From the NCBI GenBank assembly GCA_029565375.1, contig JAKQOF010000001.1, positions 1 through 10,002 on the forward strand: a stretch of DNA of 10,002 nt, read 5' to 3'. Below, in pieces: positions 1 to 7,151 of this stretch. Source of the stretch: a bacterium (GTDB lineage: Bacteria; Patescibacteriota; Saccharimonadia; Saccharimonadales; Saccharimonadaceae). The notes below the pieces were generated by a model, which saw nothing but the letters and a program-made list of their open reading frames with translations, did not search any database and was not told where the DNA came from. Position 1 is the stretch's first letter. The number at the start of each line of letters is the position of its first letter. Both the position numbers and the translations under genes were made by a program.

Positions 1-688
1 GTCCGTTGGCGTTCGTGGCAATCATCTCTATGGTATCGCCTTTTTTAATAGTGCCGTCAACAACTCGCACATATAAAATAACGCCCCGATAATCATCGTA
101 GTAACTGTCGAAAATCAATGCACGGGTTGGCTCGGTTTCAATACCCTGTGGCGGTGCGATGCGTTCAACTACCGCATCGAGCACCTCATCAACACCTTCA
201 CCTGTTTTAGCGCTGATCTTAATAATATCTTCTTCGCGGCAGCCCAGTAGGTTAATAACTTCGGCGCTCACGCGGGCAACATCAGCTGCTGGCAAGTCAA
301 TCTTGTTTAGGACAGGAATAATCGTCAAGTCTGCAGCAAGGGCCAAATAGACATTTGCGAGTGTCTGCGCCTGAATACCTTGGCTGGCATCAACAACCAA
401 CACTGCGCCTTCACATGCTTCAAGTGATCGACTGACTTCGTAGCTAAAGTCAACATGCCCAGGAGTATCGATAAGGTTCAAATCGTGGTTTTTGTACTTC
501 ATACGCACTGGCGCGAGTTTAATCGTAATACCTTTCTCGCGCTCCAGGTCCATACTATCAAGTAACTGCGATTTCATATCGCGTTTTTGCACGGTCCCGG
601 TCAGTTCAAGCATGCGATCAGCAAGTGTCGACTTGCCGTGGTCAATATGGGCAATAATACAAAAGTTACGAATCTGGTTTTGATTCAC
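1..688 (-). CDS. lepA: Elongation factor 4 (LepA), N-terminal 229 codons
   Basis: LepA is a ribosome-associated translational GTPase that acts on stalled or back-translocated ribosomes in the cytoplasm. The translated minus strand shows all five G motifs in order: AHIDHGKST (residues 13-21, P-loop), GITI (switch I), DTPGH (switch II), NKID (base recognition) and SAK. It then enters domain II before the window edge, so the C-terminal part lies outside. The start is GTG at 688, giving the family-typical opening [18 protein letters not shown] possible Shine-Dalgarno AGAGGA lies at 701-706, 12 bases upstream, inside the end of murJ. The murJ stop is only 4 bases upstream, so the two genes are probably translated from one message. 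Identification is by motif and overall similarity to the family and is very secure. Confidence 0.97.
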   Translation of the reverse strand, partial: MNQNQIRNFCIIAHIDHGKSTLADRMLELTGTVQKRDMKSQLLDSMDLEREKGITIKLAPVRMKYKNHDLNLIDTPGHVDFSYEVSRSLEACEGAVLVVDASQGIQAQTLANVYLALAADLTIIPVLNKIDLPAADVARVSAEVINLLGCREEDIIKISAKTGEGVDEVLDAVVERIAPPQGIETEPTRALIFDSYYDDYRGVILYVRVVDGTIKKGDTIEMIATNANG

Positions 689-692
689 AAGC

Positions 693-2309
693 TTATCGAT
701 TCCTCTGCACAATTTTCTTTATGCGGTTCACGACAGGACTCATCTCATTCAGCTTCATGGCATACGAGAGGCTAAAGTAGACAATACCGCTGGCGAGCGT
801 GATCATTCCAAATCGCAGCAAGTTGACGACATATGGACTAGTGCCGTTAAACGGCAGTATCTGTACTGTTATGTACGTTACAACTGCCATGATGAGAGCA
901 GCAATTACCATGCGCGTAACAGCTCGAATAAACACAGCATCAAATAGACCTTTGATTCGTCGTGACATGAGTGTAAACAAGATTGCCACCTCGACTACTG
1001 ACACGATTGAAAACGCCCAGGCGAGTCCGTATACGCCCAAATTCAAACCCATTGTAAACCACACGGCAAGCGTAACGTTTAAGGCAATAGTGAATAGTGA
1101 GATATATAGCGGTGTCTTGGTGTCTTGTTGCGCGTAAAAACTACGGGCTGAGATGTGATAGATCGATCGAAACAGAATGGCAATCGCAAGCAAGCCAAAG
1201 ACACTTGATATCAACACATCACCGCCGTTAACCAAGAAGCTCACTAAGTAGCCTCTACCCAAAAATGCAATCAATGTCACTGGTAACGCCAGCCAGATAA
1301 TGACCCGTAGGACGGCCTGCAGTTCTTGTTTGAATAGGTCAAAGCGCCCAGCAGCAATACGTTCCGTCATCTTTGGAAAGGCTGCGGTGCTAATTGCAAC
1401 GCCAATAAGATTAATCGGTACGAATGATAAAGTCATCGCCTGTTGATAGACACGCACACTTCCGGTTGCGAGTCGCGACGCAAGGTTTGTTTCGACAATG
1501 CTATTCACATAATCAATCCCTTGATCAATCGAACGCGCCGGCAAGAGTGCCAAAACTTTACGAAGACCTTTGTTCTTCCAGTAAATTTTAAATCGATAAT
1601 CAAAGCCGAGACCAAATAGGCCGACACAACTGACAATCAATTGTAAAATCGAGCCGAGCACAACTCCCAGTGCGACACCCATAATACCACCCTCAAATAC
1701 TTGCCAACCGAACAAATTAATACCGTTCGTGAAAAACAGTGCACCAATGATGATACCGGTGTTATAGACAGTTGGTGCGAGTGCAAAAAACGCAAAGCGG
1801 CCAACCGCTTGTTGCATACTTGATACGACTGTTGCAATGGCAAACAAGAACGGATTAATCGCAATGACACGCATCATACTAATCGCAAGTGCTGTACTGG
1901 ATTCATCAAGACCTGGACCAACCACAAAGCGCACCAACGGCTCGGCAAATACAATAATTAACACACTTGCAATCAATGTAACGAGCGCCATCAGGTTCAA
2001 GACACTTGTCGATAGTTCCCATGCAGACCGCTTGTTGCCGGTTGTGAGTCGCTGATTAAATACCGGAATAAAGGAAACACTCAATGCTCCCGAGACCAAG
2101 ATAAAGAACATGAAGTCCGGGATCAAAAATGCAACTGTATAGGCATCAAGTGCTGTGGCATAGGTTTTTAAATAGAGGTTATTCAACAACCAGTCGCGCA
2201 ATAATCCAAGGATACTCGATATCAGTGTCGAGCCCGCCAAAAGCGCTGCTGCAAGCTGGAGAGGGAGCTTCTTGTTGGCCTTCACTTCGTTACTTAATAT
2301 GCCTGCCAT
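693..2309 (-). CDS. murJ: MurJ-family lipid II flippase (MviN)
   Basis: 538 residues, close to the usual 500-550 for this family, with about 14 predicted hydrophobic membrane segments across the whole length. MurJ moves the peptidoglycan precursor lipid II across the cytoplasmic membrane. Family landmarks are visible: SSILGLLRD (31-39), [11 protein letters not shown] (54-64), [10 protein letters not shown] (73-82), [10 protein letters not shown] (163-172) and [10 protein letters not shown] (391-400). By eye alignment to E. coli MurJ, Arg24 and Asp39 are kept (R38, D55), but Arg18, Arg52 and Arg270 appear as S32, F68 and T293. A related flippase of the MATE/MOP superfamily is the alternative, though the landmarks favour MurJ. 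ATG start at 2309 has AAGG at 2320-2323. It lies 16 bases after ftsH and 4 bases before lepA, so it is an internal operon gene. Confidence 0.93.
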   Translation of the reverse strand: MAGILSNEVKANKKLPLQLAAALLAGSTLISSILGLLRDWLLNNLYLKTYATALDAYTVAFLIPDFMFFILVSGALSVSFIPVFNQRLTTGNKRSAWELSTSVLNLMALVTLIASVLIIVFAEPLVRFVVGPGLDESSTALAISMMRVIAINPFLFAIATVVSSMQQAVGRFAFFALAPTVYNTGIIIGALFFTNGINLFGWQVFEGGIMGVALGVVLGSILQLIVSCVGLFGLGFDYRFKIYWKNKGLRKVLALLPARSIDQGIDYVNSIVETNLASRLATGSVRVYQQAMTLSFVPINLIGVAISTAAFPKMTERIAAGRFDLFKQELQAVLRVIIWLALPVTLIAFLGRGYLVSFLVNGGDVLISSVFGLLAIAILFRSIYHISARSFYAQQDTKTPLYISLFTIALNVTLAVWFTMGLNLGVYGLAWAFSIVSVVEVAILFTLMSRRIKGLFDAVFIRAVTRMVIAALIMAVVTYITVQILPFNGTSPYVVNLLRFGMITLASGIVYFSLSYAMKLNEMSPVVNRIKKIVQRNR

Positions 2310-2325
2310 AGAAGTTTAGCCTTGC

Positions 2326-4185
2326 CTAGTAGAGCTTGGCCTCCTTGGGTAGCGTTGCGTCTTTCAAAATTGCTTTGACGCGGTCTTCTTCGAGTGTTTC
2401 CTCTTTCAAAAGGGCTTCTGCCATTGCGTCAAGGTCTTTGCGTGCGTGAGTAAGTATTGCGTACGCACGTGTCTTTGCTTCTTCCATTAAGTGTCGTACT
2501 TCAAGGTCAATCAACTTGGCCGTGTCGTCGCTGTATGGACGCTCGTGAGTCATCTTGTCAAAGACCATACCGCCGTTATCGTCGTGGAATACTTGGTCAC
2601 GTAGCTTTGATCCCATACCTTGCTCGATGACCATGTCGCGAGCAATCTCGGTTGCCTTGCGGAGGTCTGACCCTGCACCAGTTGTGATACCGTCTTTGCC
2701 ATAGACAATTTCTTCAGCAATACGGCCACCGAGGGCACGAGCCAAAATATCTTTAAACTCATAGACGTTCGTATAGCTGGTGTCTTCTGGAGGCAAGAAC
2801 CATGTGACGCCGCCTGTGCCACCACGAGGGATAATCGTCACCTTGTGAACCGGGTCGCTATCAGGGAGCAAGTGACCAACGATAGCATGACCTGCTTCAT
2901 GATAGGCAGTCAAACGCTTTTCTTTGTCGTTCATAATCTTGGCTTTGCGTTCTGGACCAATGGCAACTTTTTCAAATGCTTCTGTCAGGTCTTTGTTGCT
3001 AATCTTTTTTGCATTGCGACGTGCAGCAACAATCGCTGCTTCGTTAGCGATATTCGCAAGGTCAGCACCAGATGAACCGGCAGTTTTAGCTGCAAGTGCA
3101 TCAAGATTTACTGTGTCGTCAACAGGCTTCTTTTTAAAGTGAACTTTCAAAATAGCTTCACGGTCTTTACGCTCAGGCAGTGTGATATTTGTACGACGGT
3201 CAAAACGCCCTGGACGAAGGAGTGCTGGATCAAGCACGTCAGAACGGTTGGTAGCCGCGAGTACAATGACGTTCGTACCGGTCTCGAAACCATCCATCTC
3301 GACAAGAATCTGGTTGAGGGTTTGTTCACGTTCGTCATGTCCACCACCCATACCGCTGCCACGTTTGCGGCCAACAGCGTCAATCTCATCGATAAAGATA
3401 ATCGCAGGAGCGTTCTTCTTTGCTTTCGCAAACAAATCACGTACACGTGACGCACCAACACCCACAAACATTTCAACAAATTCAGAACCGCTGATTGAGA
3501 AGAACGGTACGTTCGCCTCACCTGCAACTGCACGTGCCAGCATTGTTTTACCAGTACCTGGATTACCGACCAGCAATACACCCTTTGGAATCTTTGCTCC
3601 AAGTGCTTCGTACTTTTTTGGGTGCTTTAGGAAGTCAACAACTTCTTCAAGGTCTTGCTTGGCAGATTCGTTACCAGCTATATCGTCAAACACAACTTTT
3701 AATTTGTCTTGCCCGTACAACTTGGCCTTTGATTTACCAAAGCCCATTGCTTGGTTGTTTTGGCCCTGCGCCTGACGCATCATGAACATAAAGAAGCCAG
3801 CAATCAAAATCACAGGGATAATGATAATCGCCAGGTTCCACAATGTATCGCCAGTCGTTGACGGCGGTACAATCTTTACTTCAGTCTTTGCATCTTTATT
3901 CAGACCCTGGTCATAAATGCTACTACCCGACTCTTTTGTCGATTTTTCAGTTGGCTTGTCACTACCTTTTGGCGTTACCTTTACTTCATTGCCTTGAATT
4001 TCGATCTTGGTAACCTCACCTGCATTCGCACGAGAAATTACTTCAGAAATTGATACTTCCTTTAATGTGTCACGCGGTGAGCTAATGGCAACAACGGCCA
4101 AAATTGCGACGACTAAAATAGCCCAAAAAAGACCCAGTCGTATAAAGTTGCTTGGCTTTTTAGGAGTTGGTGGTTTAGTTGCCAT
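2326..4185 (-). CDS. ftsH: ATP-dependent zinc metalloprotease FtsH
   Basis: 619 residues, typical full length. FtsH is a membrane-anchored hexameric AAA+ protease that degrades misfolded membrane proteins and some regulators. Layout: short cytoplasmic Pro/Lys tail, membrane segment about 17-35, small external domain 36-115, second membrane segment about 116-136, then the AAA module. Seen motifs are Walker A GNPGTGKT (207-214), pore loop FVG (240-242), Walker B IIFIDEID (262-269) and second region of homology [18 protein letters not shown] (313-330). The peptidase has zinc motif HEAGH (429-433) with the third ligand candidate D507. Walker A carries Asn where most FtsH have Pro. The start at 4185 has AAAGGA at 4199-4204, 13 bases away, which is long. 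A weak TACAAT -10-like hexamer lies in the gap to tilS (minus strand of 4216-4221) without a convincing -35. The tilS-ftsH order is common in bacteria. Confidence 0.98.
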   Translation of the reverse strand: MATKPPTPKKPSNFIRLGLFWAILVVAILAVVAISSPRDTLKEVSISEVISRANAGEVTKIEIQGNEVKVTPKGSDKPTEKSTKESGSSIYDQGLNKDAKTEVKIVPPSTTGDTLWNLAIIIIPVILIAGFFMFMMRQAQGQNNQAMGFGKSKAKLYGQDKLKVVFDDIAGNESAKQDLEEVVDFLKHPKKYEALGAKIPKGVLLVGNPGTGKTMLARAVAGEANVPFFSISGSEFVEMFVGVGASRVRDLFAKAKKNAPAIIFIDEIDAVGRKRGSGMGGGHDEREQTLNQILVEMDGFETGTNVIVLAATNRSDVLDPALLRPGRFDRRTNITLPERKDREAILKVHFKKKPVDDTVNLDALAAKTAGSSGADLANIANEAAIVAARRNAKKISNKDLTEAFEKVAIGPERKAKIMNDKEKRLTAYHEAGHAIVGHLLPDSDPVHKVTIIPRGGTGGVTWFLPPEDTSYTNVYEFKDILARALGGRIAEEIVYGKDGITTGAGSDLRKATEIARDMVIEQGMGSKLRDQVFHDDNGGMVFDKMTHERPYSDDTAKLIDLEVRHLMEEAKTRAYAILTHARKDLDAMAEALLKEETLEEDRVKAILKDATLPKEAKLY

Positions 4186-4248
4186 AAAAAATTATCTGTC
4201 CTTTCAGTTGTATCGATTGTATAGTTCCACAGAAGTCTCTACTTTATC

Positions 4249-5085
4249 TTATTTTATCAGTTCCACCTCAAAATTACGAGAGGTGAAACGAAAGAGAATC
4301 CCTGATCCTGCTTGGTATTGTGTCCCTGCTGGGTTAGTCTTGATTGCCAACAAGGCTCTTGTGAGTTGCGGACGCGTCAATTGACCATCTGTCACAAAAC
4401 GAAGACATTCCAGCGCTGCCGTTTGTTGGGCATAGATAAAAAAATAACGATCATACTGAGGGCCTTTGCCGACACATTGCTCTACTTCAGCGTTAATCTT
4501 GTCCTTCAGTTCGATTTGCTCAGCACGCAGTCCGAGGATTTGTCGCTTCGTATCATCATCTAATTGTGACAACTGACGACGAATGCGATTACGTAAATAC
4601 ACATCGCTGTCATTCGTCTCGTCATCATGCCACTCTAAATTGTATTTGTGCGCATACGCAATAATCTCGTTTTTGCTCATACCAATGAGTGGCCTGCGGA
4701 TATCAGAGTCGAGCACCGCCAGTCCCCGCCACCCTGTTCCACGCTTCAGGTTAATTGCAACTGTCTCAACCGCATCATCAGCGTGATGCGCGGTCACAAT
4801 CTGCGCGTCATATTGTTTAGCAACATCACGAAGAAACGCATAGCGACGATCACGCGCCAGCTCTTCACTCGCCTGTTTACCCAACTCTTCACGCTTTGTC
4901 ACAAATGGGTGATTGTATGTCTTTGCAAGCGACTCTACAAAAGCTGCATCATCTGCAGATGTCTCACGAATGCCATGGTCAAAGTGTGCCACGATCAACT
5001 CCAAATCCGGGCTCTGTGACAGCATATGTAACAAAACAACAGAATCTACTCCGCCGCTCACCGCCACAACATATCGTGTTTTCAT
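4249..5085 (-). CDS. tilS: tRNA(Ile)-lysidine synthetase TilS, short form
   Basis: TilS attaches lysine to C34 of the CAU-anticodon isoleucine tRNA, using ATP, so that it reads AUA. Seen: PP-loop SGGVDS (10-15), HFDHGIR (34-40), HHADDAVET (100-108, with Ala where Gln is usual) and DDETN followed by LRNRIRR (154-170). Together these are diagnostic of TilS and not of other PP-loop enzymes. The protein has 278 residues, against about 430 in E. coli, so the C-terminal TilS domains are reduced or missing; short TilS proteins are known in several lineages. ATG at 5085 gives the expected MKTRYVVAVSGGVDS start, but there is no clear Shine-Dalgarno and the codon sits at the edge of a perfect 14-bp palindrome. 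It follows dinB by 17 bases and precedes ftsH by 63 bases. Confidence 0.95.
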   Translation of the reverse strand: MKTRYVVAVSGGVDSVVLLHMLSQSPDLELIVAHFDHGIRETSADDAAFVESLAKTYNHPFVTKREELGKQASEELARDRRYAFLRDVAKQYDAQIVTAHHADDAVETVAINLKRGTGWRGLAVLDSDIRRPLIGMSKNEIIAYAHKYNLEWHDDETNDSDVYLRNRIRRQLSQLDDDTKRQILGLRAEQIELKDKINAEVEQCVGKGPQYDRYFFIYAQQTAALECLRFVTDGQLTRPQLTRALLAIKTNPAGTQYQAGSGILFRFTSRNFEVELIK

Positions 5086-5097
5086 ACTACGTAGTAT
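5084..5097. promoter_or_regulatory. 14-bp perfect palindrome at the tilS start codon
   Basis: ATACTACGTAGTAT reads the same on both strands. It fills most of the 17-base gap between dinB and tilS and includes the first two bases of the tilS ATG. It could be a dimeric protein operator, or fold as a short hairpin that affects ribosome access to a gene with no clear Shine-Dalgarno. No function is shown by sequence alone, and a chance palindrome is possible. Confidence 0.4.
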
Positions 5098-5102
5098 ACG
5101 TC

Positions 5103-6332
5103 TTACAAATACCTTGTACTACCGAATGGAATCTTTTGCTTCACATATGTACCCGTGTTGAGTGTATCCGCTGAGTGAATTGTCCGCTCACCAAACTGCG
5201 CATTAATATCATCAATCGCACTCGTTACCTGACGCTCGCGAACAATCTGATCATTAAACAAACTTAATTGACTATCCATATCATCCTGTAGCTCATAACA
5301 ATGGATCCCGATTTCACGAAGGCGCGTTGGTGCGTCACGAAACAACTGTTGCGCCTGTAGGTATATTGTCTGATCATGACAAAAAGGCAACTGCGACATA
5401 TGACTAGCGTGCCAGTACTGACGATCGAGAGTCTTGGCATAGACATATATCCCCCGAGCGGCTTTGTGTTGGCCGCGCATACGACTGCCGACCGACTCAC
5501 ACAAGTGGTGAAGCCGTTGCAAAATCTGATCATATGACAAACCAAACCGCTCCAAAACATATTGTCGCCCAACTCGTTTAATATCAGTTGCTACGTCATC
5601 AACTTCCCAACCTCTCAGACGCTTGTACCACCAATCACCCACCACGCTCGCAAAGACCATCTTGTGAAGCGTGACGCTATCTGCCGCTAAAAACTGTAGT
5701 GGCGTAAAGATACCGACGCTATTGAGTCGCTTTTCGTTACGTCCAGCAATGCCGGTCAGGTCAGTCAGCTTGAGTGACCCAAGTACATCCTGAATATTTT
5801 CAGGTGTAATCACATCCAGTCCATCGGGTTTGTGAAGTCCTGCGGCAGTTTTTGCTAAAAAGCGATTAGTGCTAATGCCGACATTGCAACGCATCCACAC
5901 GCCGATTTCATCTTTTAACCGCTGCTTAATCTCATACCCAATGTCTGCAAGATCACGACCGGCAATTGCTGCGGTGCTATCGTGAAAATCAATCACGCCC
6001 TCATCAATACTCTTCATAGTGACATGCGCCGAATAGTCACGCATGATATCAAGCAGTTTATGATACACGAAGCGATATTTTGCTGGGTCACTTTCGATGC
6101 CAATAATGTCTGGACACAGTATCTTGGCTTCTCGCAACTTCATGCCCACCTTTACGCCCATCGCCTTTGCCTCGTAACTCGCAGTCACTAATGCAGTCGT
6201 GTCCGTGCGACGATTAACAATAGCGACGGGTCGGCCACGCAACATCGGACGGGCTTGTTGCTCAACAGACGCAAAGCAACTATTTAAATCTATGTGCATA
6301 ATCAGCGGGCGTTCGTGATTAAACTCGTTCAT
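5103..6332 (-). CDS. dinB: Y-family DNA polymerase (DinB / Pol IV type)
   Basis: 409 residues. Y-family polymerases copy past damaged bases with low fidelity. The palm shows the first metal ligand in MHIDLNSCF (D15) with steric-gate F20, and the catalytic pair SIDE (108-111). NVGISTNRFLAKTAA (150-164) and LTGIAGRNEKRLNSVGI (192-208, helix-hairpin-helix thumb) follow, then a little-finger domain. QLSLF (355-359) matches the bacterial sliding-clamp binding consensus, but about 50 residues follow it, whereas in E. coli Pol IV the motif is at the very end. ATG at 6332 is preceded by AGGAG (minus strand of 6338-6342) at good spacing. Directly upstream lies the large inverted-repeat element. The gene is 17 bases from tilS. 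Pol IV versus a UmuC/PolYB-type name cannot be settled by eye; the Y-family call is secure. Confidence 0.94.
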   Translation of the reverse strand: MNEFNHERPLIMHIDLNSCFASVEQQARPMLRGRPVAIVNRRTDTTALVTASYEAKAMGVKVGMKLREAKILCPDIIGIESDPAKYRFVYHKLLDIMRDYSAHVTMKSIDEGVIDFHDSTAAIAGRDLADIGYEIKQRLKDEIGVWMRCNVGISTNRFLAKTAAGLHKPDGLDVITPENIQDVLGSLKLTDLTGIAGRNEKRLNSVGIFTPLQFLAADSVTLHKMVFASVVGDWWYKRLRGWEVDDVATDIKRVGRQYVLERFGLSYDQILQRLHHLCESVGSRMRGQHKAARGIYVYAKTLDRQYWHASHMSQLPFCHDQTIYLQAQQLFRDAPTRLREIGIHCYELQDDMDSQLSLFNDQIVRERQVTSAIDDINAQFGERTIHSADTLNTGTYVKQKIPFGSTRYL

Positions 6333-6346
6333 ACAGACTCCTAGCC

Positions 6347-6464
6347 GCCAATTCGGAGATACATTTTATTCGACAGCACGCTCTATGGGTGGTCTGCGAC
6401 CATCCCATGGCGTTCGGCTGGCTACCGCCACAGTCTGTCGAAATAAAAGTATCTCTAAACTGGC
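6347..6464 (+). repeat. Unit B of the inverted pair (dinB-proximal)
   Basis: Arms 6347-6376 and 6435-6464 are complementary over about 30 bases. The inner GACAG-type end is perfect and the central AT-rich part pairs with one bulged base on each side. The apex holds a hairpin with ATGGG (6385-6389) pairing CCCAT (6404-6408), an upper stem TGGTC/GACCA, loop TGC and a single bulged T6403. It continues with core CCCATGGCGTTCGGC (6404-6418) and GCTACCGC (6421-6428). TGGCG (6408-6412) can alternatively pair with CGCCA (6426-6430). The foot of the stem lies 4 bases from the dinB Shine-Dalgarno. Confidence 0.8.
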
Positions 6465-6481
6465 GTGCTCCCTGTGGGCGA

Positions 6482-6596
6482 GAGAGTTCAGACAGTTCGT
6501 TCAGAGGGCTTGCGAAGCGGTAGCGAAGGCCGAACGCCATGGGCGAGCAATAGCTCCCCATAAAGTGACCCTCAGAACGAATCTGTCCAAACTCTC
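6482..6596 (-). repeat. Unit A of the inverted pair (distal to dinB)
   Basis: Read on the minus strand, arm 6596-6569 pairs with 6508-6482: 26 pairs including two G-U, one U-U mismatch and one bulged A. The apex has ATGGG (6561-6557) pairing CCCAT (6543-6539), upper stem GAGC/GCTC, loop TATT and one bulged G6544 directly before CCCAT. The core CCCATGGCGTTCGGC (6543-6529) and GCTACCGC (6524-6517) follow. The bulge is in the same place as in unit B although the upper-stem sequence is different, so the fold is kept while bases change. Confidence 0.8.
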
Positions 6597-6610
6597 GATC
6601 ATATAAAAAC

Positions 6611-6880
6611 CTATTTTTCATAATGGTCGGCTTCCATCTTTAAATGCCATGTCAGCCGTTCGCTATCAAATTCCAGGCGATAATCTGCGCCGCCGTCTGT
6701 CACGTCAAACACGTGAACCATGCGCTTGCCTTGGACATTAGGATGGCGCAACCCAATCTCGGTAATTGTTATCTCTCGCCCACTCGGCCGCCTAAATTTA
6801 ATAGGACGACACGGGTTCAGTCCTTCGCCAAATACCGCGACCACATCAACACGTTCGTTCAAAAAAGTTTCATCATTCAT
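6611..6880 (-). CDS. Conserved-looking 89-residue protein upstream of dinB, function unknown
   Basis: ATG at 6880 has GGAG (minus strand of 6887-6890) six bases upstream, giving MNDETFLNERVDVVAVFGEG and 89 residues ending in HYEK. An in-frame ATG at 6916 would add 12 residues; that stretch is largely encoded by a hairpin, so the shorter form is preferred. The protein is mixed charged and hydrophobic, without signal peptide or membrane segment. It has the look of a small beta-rich domain: alternating hydrophobics in VDVVAVF, KFRRPSGREITITEIGLRH and VFDVTDGGADYRLEFD. The overall pattern, and its place beside a Y-family polymerase, recall the small DUF6504-type proteins found near translesion polymerase genes in Actinobacteria, but this is a resemblance only. 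It is the first gene after the promoter at 7123-7128 and is separated from dinB by the inverted-repeat element. Confidence 0.75.
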   Translation of the reverse strand: MNDETFLNERVDVVAVFGEGLNPCRPIKFRRPSGREITITEIGLRHPNVQGKRMVHVFDVTDGGADYRLEFDSERLTWHLKMEADHYEK

Positions 6881-6891
6881 TATTGTCTCCA

Positions 6892-6909
6892 GGAGGGGCT
6901 CACCCCTCC
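6892..6909 (-). promoter_or_regulatory. G-rich hairpin next to the ribosome-binding site
   Basis: GGAGGGG and CCCCTCC form a perfect 7-bp stem with a 4-base loop. It ends one base from the GGAG that serves the 89-residue gene. Formed in the mRNA it would crowd the ribosome-binding site. There is no T-run on either strand, so it is not a usual terminator. Confidence 0.5.
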
Positions 6910-6922
6910 GTTTCATTTTTGA

Positions 6923-6942
6923 AGTGAATTCAAAAATTCACT
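6923..6942 (-). promoter_or_regulatory. AT-rich 8-bp hairpin after a strong Shine-Dalgarno-like run
   Basis: AGTGAATT and AATTCACT pair perfectly around a 4-base loop. On the minus strand it directly follows GGGGGAGG (6950-6943) and is followed six to seven bases later by the in-frame ATG at 6916. Folding would bring the purine run close to that ATG. This is either a second, structure-dependent start for the 89-residue gene or a regulatory hairpin pair with 6892-6909. Confidence 0.4.
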
Positions 6943-7122
6943 CCTCCCCCTAAAGCGCAAGCGTAGCTTTCGTAATAGAAGAATTAAATAATAGGGAAAC
7001 GTTTAGAGCGTTCGTCCGTTTTCTTGCCCGTTTCTAGCGAGAATCCGAAGACGATATTGAATGATCCAGCCGTGAGGGACGCTTAACTATATAGTCAGTG
7101 AGTATCACAGGGAAGTAGATTC
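6943..7122 (-). other. Long 5' leader of the minus-strand series, no gene seen
   Basis: Between the minus-strand promoter and the two hairpins lie about 180 bases with no convincing reading frame. Small pairings are visible, for example GAAACG with CGTTTC and a five-base AAAGC/GCTTT stem at 6952-6970, but no known riboswitch or leader motif is recognised. With the hairpins, the untranslated leader of the 89-residue gene would be about 235 bases, unusually long for a compact genome. Confidence 0.4.
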
Positions 7123-7151
7123 ATTATACCACCCTACACACCTCTGGAAAA
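7123..7151 (-). promoter_or_regulatory. Minus-strand promoter for the dinB-lepA series
   Basis: Minus strand reads TGGTATAAT, a perfect -10 box (7123-7128) with an extended -10 TG. The -35 is weak: TTTTCC at 17-base spacing (7146-7151), or TTGTTT at 20. An extended -10 can compensate. Transcription would start near 7116. It overlaps the -35 of the divergent tRNA promoter. Confidence 0.65.

Larger units (their letters stand above)
6347..6596. repeat. 250-base element of two inverted stem-loop units
   Basis: This fills nearly all of the 278-base space between the 89-residue gene and dinB. It contains two units in opposite orientation, 6347-6464 and 6482-6596, separated by 17 bases (6465-6481). 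Each unit is a 27-30-base near-perfect stem around a 58-60-base apex. The stems have unrelated sequences, but the apices share TATGGG, a bulged hairpin, CCCATGGCGTTCGGC and GCTACCGC in the same order. Because the units are inverted, the two cores can also pair with each other. An open frame of 100 codons crosses the minus strand here but appears to be a by-product. No transposase, no terminal repeats around the whole and no clear target-site duplication were seen. It could be a MITE/BIME-like mobile repeat, or a structured RNA in the transcript. The family is not recognised. Confidence 0.8.

Noticed and set aside
6363..6372. TAAAAT -10-like box upstream of dinB on the minus strand
   Set aside because: No acceptable -35 at 16-18 bases, and the hexamer lies in an AT-rich part of the unit B stem.
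6347..6596. Integron attC site or CRISPR repeat
   Set aside because: attC sites keep conserved bases at the stem ends (GTTRRRY type), whereas here the apex is conserved and the ends vary. There are no regularly spaced direct repeats for CRISPR and no cas or integrase genes.
6319..6621. 100-codon minus-strand open frame across the inverted-repeat element
   Set aside because: It runs through both stems and overlaps the dinB start; its length follows from the repeat's composition and it has no Shine-Dalgarno of its own. The two cores are inverted, so they encode unrelated peptides in this frame.
7062..7071. Minus strand GGCTGGATCA, matching the 16S rRNA 3' end
   Set aside because: The match stops before the anti-Shine-Dalgarno CCTCC and no other rRNA sequence is nearby; a 10-base match by chance is plausible.
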